From Sulfurimonadaceae bacterium (GTDB lineage: Bacteria > Campylobacterota > Campylobacteria > Campylobacterales > Sulfurimonadaceae), in the NCBI GenBank assembly GCA_028683835.1, contig JAQUHB010000017.1, positions 1-47,969 of the forward strand: a DNA stretch of 47,969 nucleotides, written 5' to 3'. Below the pieces are notes generated by a model, which was given only the letters and a program-made list of their open reading frames with translations, made no database searches and was not told the DNA's origin. Below are positions 41,945 through 47,969 of the stretch, in pieces (the stretch's first letter is position 1; the number at the start of each line of letters is the position of its first letter). Position numbers and translations under genes: made by a program.

Positions 41945-44467
41945 TTAAGAATAGTTATTTCTCTTTTCTCTCGTATCTATAAAATATAAAAATGCCAGCC
42001 ATACTCCACTTGCGAGTAACATAATCAAAGATGCTAAAAATGTCGAACTGCTAAATTGTGAAAACTTCATAATATTGCGAAGTAAGGGGATGAAAACTAC
42101 AGAAACGAGGATAAATCCCACGCCACCAAGCATATAGATGATCCAAGGATTTTTCTCATTTGGAACTGCTTTTATCGAATATGTCTGATTACGATTTGCT
42201 AAAATGAGAAGAAATATTGTTAAAACAAAAGTGATAAATACACTGATGCGGATCTCTGTGTCGGTGTAATGAAAATACTGTAAGAGTAGATCTCCCACGA
42301 TCAAAATAAAAGCGATACCGCCTCCTTGAATGAGTGCAAAACCGATATTTGACAGTGCAAATGGACTTGTCGCGACACCTCTAGGTGGACGCTTCATGAT
42401 ATTAGCAGCTGGCGGTTCTGATTCAAATACAAGTGAACATGCGGGATCGATCAAGAGTTGAAGAAGTACGATGTGTGCAGGCATCAGCAGTATAGGCCAT
42501 TGAAGCAGAGCAGGCAAAAGTGTGAGAATGATGATAGGCAGATGCACGGCAAATGCGAAACGCGTGGCTTTTGTGATGTTGTCATAGATACGTCGTCCTT
42601 GAGCGATGGCACCGGTGATACTTGCAAAACTGTCATTAAGTAAAACGATAGATGATGCTTCGCGGGCGACATCCGTACCTCTTTGTCCCATCGCAATCCC
42701 GATGTTTGAGGCTTTGAGTGCCGGTGCATCGTTGACGCCATCGCCCGTCATGGCGACTATCTCTCCATCATCTTGGAGTATTTTTACAAGTCTTAGTTTT
42801 TGTTCGGGTTTCATGCGCGCACAGACGGTAATAGTTTTTAAACGCTCTTTTAAAACAGCATCACTTAATGTTGCTATCTCATCTCCTAGAATGACTTGTA
42901 CATCTTTTGATAAGCCGATTTCTTCGGCTATCGCCCGTGCGGTCGCAGGATGATCACCTGTAAGCATAAGCACTTTGATGCCAGCGTCCAAGCACTCTTT
43001 TAGGGCTGTGGGCACTTCTTGGCGGATTGGATCTATAAAACCTACCAGACCAAGAAATGTAAAATCAAAATCGTGCTGACTTTTTGGCCAACTTTCTTCT
43101 TTGTTCTGTTTTTTCCACTCTCCACGGGCGACTCCAAGCACACGAAGTCCACGCTTAGCCATGATTTCTACTCTTGCTTGGATATTATCTAGTTCATCTG
43201 GAAGAAGATGACACAAATCTGCCACAGCTTCAGGTGCACCTTTAGTCGCCAATAGATAAACGAAAGGCTCTTCACTTGAAATAACCCGTGTCATAGCCAA
43301 GATTTCTGCAGATAATTCATATTCATGTTCTGGAATACTCTCATCATGGATATGTTCGGTGCCGCTAAGATGCTTATGTCCAAAAGAGTGTATCGCTTTT
43401 TCCATCGGGTCAAAGGGATCTGCGGGAGTTGCCAGCATCGCAAACTCCACAAGAGAGTGAAATTGTTCTTCGAGTTCCTCATTGGATGTGGAAGTAAATA
43501 AGCTGTTATTGACTGAGAGTTCAGCGACTTGCATAGAATTTTGCGTCAATGTCCCCGTTTTATCTACGGCAAGGACTGTAATAGTTCCAAGAGCCTCAAC
43601 AGCCGTAATATTACGGGTAAGCACATTTTTCTTTGCAATGCGCCAAGCACCCAGAGCCAAAAATACGGTGAGGATAACGGTGATCTCTTCAGGCAAAATC
43701 GCCATCGCCAAAGTGATCCCTGAGAGAATACTTTGCAGCAATGAATGTTGGTTCCATAACCAGTTGAGCAGTACAAGGATAAAGACCATCACAAAAGCTA
43801 TGATGATAAGATTTTTGATTATGCTGCGTGAAGATTGTTGTAGTCTTGAAATAGTGTCATAGGTAACACAAAGTGCTTTGCCTATATTTCCCACTTCTGT
43901 AGAGTTTCCGGTTCTCTCCACTATCGCTTGTCCACACCCCTTTGTCACAACGGTACTTGCAAAAAGTGATGCAGTTTTATCGGCTAGTTTTATGGTGGGA
44001 ACAGATTCCCCTGTGAGAAGTGATTCATCGACCCAGAGTTGCCCTTGTACTAATTTGGCATCAGCAGGTACACGGTCGCCCTCATGCAAAACAAGCAGAT
44101 CGCCTGGGACTACATCTTGAGCAGAAATACGAATCTCTTTATTATCTCGAATAACCAATGCACGGGGAGTTGAAAGGTCTCGAAGAGATTCTAAAGCGCG
44201 TTGTGTCTTATGCTGTTGCACCAAAGTAATCGCGATGACCACAAAGACAAAGAGAAGTAAAAAGATCGCTTCAGACATATCACCAAGAGCAAGATAGATG
44301 CCTCCAGCGACTAGAAGCATCAGAAACATCGGCTCACTGATAACGTCTAAAGCCATAGAAAAAACTGTTTTTTTCTGATTATGGGAAAGAAGATTTGAGC
44401 CATACTGTTGCAGTCGAGCTTTAGCCTCAGCTGCACTTAGTCCGATGTTTTTAATCTCTCCACTCAT
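41945..44467 (-). CDS. P-type cation-transporting ATPase (P2-like)
   Basis: 840 residues from ATG 44467, which has AAAGGAAA before it; a GTG 15 nt further out is less likely. Order: N-terminal region with NIGLSAAEAKARLQQYGSN, actuator domain with TGES (152-155), and TM4 with PEEI (259-262) where Ca2+ pumps have PEGL. Phosphorylation Asp follows in DKTGT (302-306), then the nucleotide domain with KGAPEA, the hinge TGDGVND, and six C-terminal TM segments. The pump should be active. The ion is unclear because the PEEI motif is not a classical Ca2+ or Mg2+ signature. It follows a haem protein gene by 53 nt. Confidence 0.9.
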   Translation of the reverse strand: MSGEIKNIGLSAAEAKARLQQYGSNLLSHNQKKTVFSMALDVISEPMFLMLLVAGGIYLALGDMSEAIFLLLFVFVVIAITLVQQHKTQRALESLRDLSTPRALVIRDNKEIRISAQDVVPGDLLVLHEGDRVPADAKLVQGQLWVDESLLTGESVPTIKLADKTASLFASTVVTKGCGQAIVERTGNSTEVGNIGKALCVTYDTISRLQQSSRSIIKNLIIIAFVMVFILVLLNWLWNQHSLLQSILSGITLAMAILPEEITVILTVFLALGAWRIAKKNVLTRNITAVEALGTITVLAVDKTGTLTQNSMQVAELSVNNSLFTSTSNEELEEQFHSLVEFAMLATPADPFDPMEKAIHSFGHKHLSGTEHIHDESIPEHEYELSAEILAMTRVISSEEPFVYLLATKGAPEAVADLCHLLPDELDNIQARVEIMAKRGLRVLGVARGEWKKQNKEESWPKSQHDFDFTFLGLVGFIDPIRQEVPTALKECLDAGIKVLMLTGDHPATARAIAEEIGLSKDVQVILGDEIATLSDAVLKERLKTITVCARMKPEQKLRLVKILQDDGEIVAMTGDGVNDAPALKASNIGIAMGQRGTDVAREASSIVLLNDSFASITGAIAQGRRIYDNITKATRFAFAVHLPIIILTLLPALLQWPILLMPAHIVLLQLLIDPACSLVFESEPPAANIMKRPPRGVATSPFALSNIGFALIQGGGIAFILIVGDLLLQYFHYTDTEIRISVFITFVLTIFLLILANRNQTYSIKAVPNEKNPWIIYMLGGVGFILVSVVFIPLLRNIMKFSQFSSSTFLASLIMLLASGVWLAFLYFIDTREKRNNYS

Positions 44468-44520
44468 GACATTTCCTTTCACATGTGAAGGCTTTTTCCA
44501 TAACTTTATTTTTATAGAAT

Positions 44521-44961
44521 TTACTCTTTATCTTTTGTTTCATTACCAAAAGTTTTTTCTAAACCATTTATTAGATCTTGCTTTTGAGTATCACTTAGTC
44601 TAGCTTCTGGATGGGTTGGAAGATAAAAGATTGGTGGCATTTCACCTTCACGCAGCTCTTTAGCAGCATCTTTTACTTTATTTTTTTTCTGTATTCCTAA
44701 CATGGAAACATTAAAATGTTCACGACCCTCTGTAACATCTCTTTCAACTAACCATGAAACAGGTGCAATACTACTATACCAAGGATATGTTGTTTGATTT
44801 GAGTGACAATTTGCACAAGTATTTTTGAAAAGTTCCTTAGTTTGAAGAGAATCCCATTGAGGTTCACTCATAACGGGAGGATTTGTATGATCTTTTCCGT
44901 ATGGAATAAATTGTATTGCTATTGCCGCCACTGCCAGTACAGCTAAAATTTTCTTTTTCAT
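44521..44961 (-). CDS. Haem-binding domain cytochrome c-like protein
   Basis: 146 residues. An N-terminal anchor or signal (about 4-20) is followed by a Haem_bd domain: CANCH (49-53) for one c-type haem, then NQTTYPWYSSIAPVSWLVERDVTEGREHFN, which is very typical of this family. A later segment EGEMPPIFYLPTHPEARLS carries the distal Met. Such proteins are periplasmic single-haem electron carriers or sensors. RBS AAGGAGAT precedes ATG 44961. It heads the unit containing the P-type ATPase. The link between the two is not known. Confidence 0.9.
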   Translation of the reverse strand: MKKKILAVLAVAAIAIQFIPYGKDHTNPPVMSEPQWDSLQTKELFKNTCANCHSNQTTYPWYSSIAPVSWLVERDVTEGREHFNVSMLGIQKKNKVKDAAKELREGEMPPIFYLPTHPEARLSDTQKQDLINGLEKTFGNETKDKE

Positions 44962-45107
44962 TATACAATCTCCTTATTTTTGATGACTCAAATTTAAATT
45001 GTCATAGATTATATCAGATAATGGATAAGTATATTTTATAAAAAATCCAATTTAGATTTACGGCAAAGATGGAATATTTAAAAATAAAAGATTAAGTTTT
45101 GTTAACA

Positions 45108-45113
45108 TATAAT
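45108..45113 (+). promoter_or_regulatory. -10 box upstream of the globin-TonB unit
   Basis: TATAAT about 70 nt upstream of ATG 45183, in the divergent region shared with the Haem_bd gene. No clear -35. A possible Fur-like stretch (about 45016-45035) is too poor to call. Confidence 0.4.
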
Positions 45114-45182
45114 TCGATATGTATTACAAAACATAACGAAAACGTAAGTCGCTTCTTTCTTTTTTGACTTTAAGAAACAAAA

Positions 45183-45818
45183 ATGTATCAAATTTTAAGA
45201 ATAGCAAGTGCAAAGTTCTCATTATATACGCTATATCATTTTATATATAAAGGATTTAAGTTGTCAGCACATGCTATTGATTATTCAAAAATAATGACTT
45301 TCACTGCTTGCGGCATGAAAGAGTTTCAAGGTGCAGTTGAGATTCCTAGACGGGCCGATGAAAGAATAGATTTCGTTTTTCCTGCGGTGATATTTCCAAG
45401 CAACAAACTCTACCTTTCTTGGGGTGAGGAAAATATTCGTAAAATGGTGACATATCATCATACGCTACTTAGAAAAAGTTCCATCGGCAATCTTTTTCCA
45501 AAAGATGATGCTAAATTTAAATTTGCAACAGCGAAGACAGCAGATTTTTTTGTAGAAGCATTGGGAGGAGGGCAAGTTTATTCATTGATTCACGGTCATC
45601 CGGCATTAAGAATGCGACATTTTGCTATGACCATTGATGAAAAAGCTAGAGAGATATGGTTGATGATGTATAAAAAAACAATCAAAGATCTTGCGATGCC
45701 AAGTGAGTTTATCAAAGAATTTTGGAATTGGATCGAGCCTCTTTCTATTCGGATGATCAATAGAAGAACAACAGTGATGGATATTCCAAGATTTTTCTAT
45801 AGTGAAATGTTTGAGTAG
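45183..45818 (+). CDS. Truncated haemoglobin, group II-like, with N-terminal extension
   Basis: 211 residues. The globin core (about 65-195) has the 2/2 pattern of group II: helix B with Tyr91, ALGGGQVYSLIHGHPALRMRH with probable proximal His146, then IDEKAREIWLMM with Trp159. The first 60 residues are an extension rich in basic and aromatic residues. ATG 45183 lacks a good ribosome site; an internal TTG 45261 has AAAGGA before it and may be the true start (185 residues). It leads the TonB and substrate-binding genes, so it may handle haem-bound ligand or nitric oxide linked to iron uptake. Fold assignment is good; role is inference. Confidence 0.75.
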   Translation: MYQILRIASAKFSLYTLYHFIYKGFKLSAHAIDYSKIMTFTACGMKEFQGAVEIPRRADERIDFVFPAVIFPSNKLYLSWGEENIRKMVTYHHTLLRKSSIGNLFPKDDAKFKFATAKTADFFVEALGGGQVYSLIHGHPALRMRHFAMTIDEKAREIWLMMYKKTIKDLAMPSEFIKEFWNWIEPLSIRMINRRTTVMDIPRFFYSEMFE

Positions 45819-45821
45819 ATC

Positions 45822-46643
45822 ATGATAAGTTTACAAAGAGAGACAGAATTGAATATTTTAAGATCTATCGTTGTATCAAAAAATATATATAGTGATGATA
45901 AGCATTTGAAATTCAAATCATTTTTACTCTCTTTAGCTTTGCATTGTACATTCTTTATTGCGGTATGGAATATTGAGCCCACAAAGATGAATAAGCCTAT
46001 CTTGCTAGATGCTCAGGAAAAAACGATTCATATCTCGTTGGCAAATATAGCTCCTTTAACTACAGTTTCACAAAAAACTGTTTCTAAAAAAAAGAGTTTG
46101 ATAGAAAAACCTAAACACCAGATACATACAAAAGAGATTGTGCAAAAGACTCCTCGAGTTGTACAAACAGTTCAAACACGGACGCCCCAGAAGAGTGAAC
46201 CACAAGTGACTTCAGTTCCATCTTCTGAGGCGTTCGCGCCTCAACAACCATCTAAAACAGAGCATGACATCAACGTTCCTAACATGGAAGCCAGCTTTTC
46301 AAAAGTTATGAATTCTCCTTCATTAAGCAAAGCCCCTCCCAAAAAAGCTCAGCAAAACGACATTGGTAAAGAGCAACTGGCACACATACGAACCATGATA
46401 GAAAATGCTTTATGTTATCCCGCAATTGCAAAAAAATTGAGATTGGAGGGTGTTGTCACGGTGTCATTTTCGTTGCGGAGTAATGGCAATGTAGAAAACA
46501 TCCAGATCGTCTCAAGCAGTGGGAGCTCTGTATTGGATAAAAAAGCTCTGCAAACTGTGGCATCACTCGATGGCGAGTATCCACATCTTGAAAAAAAGGT
46601 TGATCTGAGTCTTCCTATATCTTTTTCACTTCATAAATCATAA
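45822..46643 (+). CDS. tonB: TonB energy transducer
   Basis: 273 residues. One N-terminal span (about 32-51) carries the S-x3-H pair (Ser37, His41) needed for coupling to ExbB/ExbD. A Pro/Lys/Thr-rich periplasmic linker (about 75-190) follows, then the C-terminal TonB domain (about 195-270, YPAIAKKLRLEGVVTVSFSLRSNGNV). It starts 3 nt after the globin stop and lies 11 nt before the substrate-binding gene. It probably energises the outer-membrane receptor that begins at 47881. exbBD are not in the window. Confidence 0.92.
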   Translation: MISLQRETELNILRSIVVSKNIYSDDKHLKFKSFLLSLALHCTFFIAVWNIEPTKMNKPILLDAQEKTIHISLANIAPLTTVSQKTVSKKKSLIEKPKHQIHTKEIVQKTPRVVQTVQTRTPQKSEPQVTSVPSSEAFAPQQPSKTEHDINVPNMEASFSKVMNSPSLSKAPPKKAQQNDIGKEQLAHIRTMIENALCYPAIAKKLRLEGVVTVSFSLRSNGNVENIQIVSSSGSSVLDKKALQTVASLDGEYPHLEKKVDLSLPISFSLHKS

Positions 46644-46654
46644 GGAAAATAAAA

Positions 46655-47707
46655 ATGAATTTTTTACTTCATATGTTAGTTCTTTGTTTTATTACTGTAA
46701 ATCTTCAAGCAAAAGTTGTACTAGATACAGACAATAAACCTGTAACAGTTCCAAATAAAGTTGATAAAGTATTTGGTTCTTCACCTCCCATGAACTATCT
46801 TATCTACGCAATCGATCCAAATAAGATGATCGGTCTAAATTTTGATGCTAAAAATGGAAATAACCAAGCTACAAAAGAGTTTTTGACACCAAATTTTCTC
46901 TCTTTGCCTGTTCTTGGTTCTTTTCATGGAGGCGGTAAAAATATCAATCTCGAAACTCTTATAAAACAAAAACCTGATCTTATATTGGTTTGGCAGGATG
47001 ATATGGTAGTGGGTACTGTACAAAAAGCTATCGCTAAAACAAAAATACCAACGATCACCATACCGTTTCGTAAAATAGAGGATATGCCAAATGCTATCCG
47101 TTTTGCCGCGGATGCGCTGGGCGAGCCCATGAGAGGAAATATTCTCTCAGATTATGCGACAAAAAAGATCTTACATATAAGCAAATCAGTCAAAGGTCTC
47201 AAACCCACCCGTTATTACTACGCTGAAGGGGCAGATGGTCTTTCAACGGAGTGCGATACATCTTTTCATGTGGAAGCTTTGAACTTTGCAGGTGGGCAAA
47301 ACGTTCATAAATGTCAGCAAAGTGGACTTCTAGGACTTGAGAAGATCAACTTTGAAAAACTTCTAACCTATGATCCTGATGTTATTATCGTTCAAAGCGA
47401 GTTTACTTACCAGTCTCTTATGAACAATCCACTTTGGAAAAATTTGCGTGCTATCAAAACAGGAAATGTTCATCTTGTACCGATCACACCCTTTAACTGG
47501 GTAGATAGACCACCATCTTTTATGAGAATCGTCGGTATAGAATGGCTTGCAAATATCTTCCATCCAAAAGAGATAAAAATCGATCTTCCTCATGAGATCA
47601 AAGAGTTTTATGCTCTCTTTCTTGGTGTAAAGATAAGTGATGAAGAGGTGGCAAAGATCACAAACAGCGGTAAAACTCCGCTCTCGTGGTCTGGATGTTC
47701 TAAATAG
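46655..47707 (+). CDS. ABC transporter substrate-binding protein (iron/haem/cobalamin type)
   Basis: 350 residues. A signal peptide (to about residue 19, ending LQA) is followed by a FecB/BtuF-type two-lobe fold, with VPNKVDKVFGSSPPM near the start and VEALNFAGGQNVH. The sequence YDPDVIIVQS is the usual closing element. The C-terminal Cys near residue 348 is unusual. AAGGAAAA precedes ATG. The ligand (ferric siderophore or haem) is not decided by sequence. Placement with globin and TonB favours haem or iron. Confidence 0.88.
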   Translation: MNFLLHMLVLCFITVNLQAKVVLDTDNKPVTVPNKVDKVFGSSPPMNYLIYAIDPNKMIGLNFDAKNGNNQATKEFLTPNFLSLPVLGSFHGGGKNINLETLIKQKPDLILVWQDDMVVGTVQKAIAKTKIPTITIPFRKIEDMPNAIRFAADALGEPMRGNILSDYATKKILHISKSVKGLKPTRYYYAEGADGLSTECDTSFHVEALNFAGGQNVHKCQQSGLLGLEKINFEKLLTYDPDVIIVQSEFTYQSLMNNPLWKNLRAIKTGNVHLVPITPFNWVDRPPSFMRIVGIEWLANIFHPKEIKIDLPHEIKEFYALFLGVKISDEEVAKITNSGKTPLSWSGCSK

Positions 47708-47738
47708 CAAGTGTTAATAAATATATTCTGATGCGAAG

Positions 47739-47848
47739 GCATCAAGCTTTAGTGGCACAGCGCCCAGCGTAGCTTGGTGGGCTTTGCCCAGTAAGCGTGT
47801 CGAATCAAAAGTAGAGCATCAAGCTTTAGTGGCACAGCGCCCAGCGTA
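47739..47848. repeat. Pair of 33-nt GC-rich direct repeats
   Basis: Copies at 47739-47771 and 47816-47848 are identical over all 33 nt, beginning GCATCAAGCTTTAGTGGCAC, and are 77 nt apart start to start. Their G+C content is well above that of the flanks. Between them TGGGC-TTT-GCCCA forms a hairpin whose left arm can instead pair with CCCA in copy 1. The pair lies between the substrate-binding gene and the partial receptor gene, so it could act in the receptor leader or be a dispersed extragenic repeat. Confidence 0.7.
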
Positions 47849-47880
47849 TTAAATGAAAGAAAAAGGGGAAATAACAAAAA

Positions 47881-47969
47881 ATGAAATTACGATACTACAT
47901 GATATCTTTAGCAACTGCAACTGCAATACTGGCAAATCCGCTGAGTGTTGAGAAAATAGTTGTAAATGA
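47881..47969 (+). CDS. Start of a probable TonB-dependent receptor (cut off by window)
   Basis: ATG 47881 with an AAGGGGA ribosome site about 11-12 nt upstream. Twenty-nine codons are visible. They encode a Sec signal peptide (MKLRYYMISLATATAILANP, cleavage about residue 20) followed by LSVEKIVVN, which is how plug domains of TonB-dependent receptors often begin. The order globin, TonB, substrate-binding protein, receptor fits an iron/haem uptake unit. The identity is a guess because only the signal peptide is seen. Confidence 0.5.
   Translation, partial: MKLRYYMISLATATAILANPLSVEKIVVN

Noticed and set aside
45010-45040. Possible Fur box upstream of the globin-TonB unit
   Set aside because: GATAATGGATAAG matches only part of the Fur consensus and needs an insertion to align, so it was not called.

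Overview
The window looks like a chromosomal segment of a low-GC Campylobacterota bacterium, most like the free-living Sulfurimonas/Sulfuricurvum/Sulfurospirillum group. This is inferred from A+T-rich codon use, dense c-di-GMP signalling, gene families such as the TTG-started ferrochelatase and Haem_bd cytochrome, and the absence of plasmid backbone in the right half. No rRNA, tRNA or CRISPR array was seen.

Region 1 (1-4245, minus strand) is a type I restriction-modification locus: hsdM, hsdS, and then a truncated P-loop ATPase with a CxxC hook (RloC-like). The hsdR gene would lie beyond the left edge.

Region 2 (4246-18513, almost all minus strand) is an accessory island. It holds a YagK/YfjJ (inovirus Gp2-type) HUH protein, two small exported proteins, and a cassette of unknown function around a WYL-domain regulator (6970-13955). 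It also holds a phage-type recombination operon (Rad52, Gp157-like, DUF932, DUF2958), a divergent excisionase-like HTH gene, and a plasmid/phage SF3-type helicase whose Walker A motif has decayed. The WYL cassette has a clear internal logic. A near-identical 20-bp element with a GACA-N5-TGTC palindrome occurs three times (7805, 12794, 14002). Each copy stands before a transcription unit, and two are centred exactly 55 nt from the next start codon. This is the best candidate in the window for an undescribed system.

Region 3 (18514-19265) is a 750-nt non-coding spacer with several inverted repeats that separates the island from core-like sequence.

Region 4 (19266-27344, plus) is a signalling block. 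A stressosome-like module (HD-GYP output protein, RsbT kinase fused to an RsbX-type phosphatase, RsbR-type STAS protein) is followed by a membrane diguanylate cyclase and a CBS4-PAS2-GGDEF-EAL protein.

Region 5 (27429-33937) holds housekeeping and envelope genes: yccF, a NUC1-type nuclease with an altered DRGH motif, a glycine-zipper protein, an FAD oxidoreductase, an alpha/beta hydrolase, hemH, a HAD phosphatase and a coiled-coil membrane protein.

Region 6 (33981-41810) is a metalloid/thiol-redox operon behind an ArsR-like operator: ArsI-like lyase, ArsC, CcdA, two thioredoxin-like proteins, and a complete TolC-MFP-RND tripartite efflux pump. No dedicated arsenite permease is present.

Region 7 (41945-47969) holds a P-type ATPase with a Haem_bd cytochrome (minus strand), then a haem/iron unit (plus strand): truncated globin, TonB, ABC substrate-binding protein, and the start of what is probably a TonB-dependent receptor.
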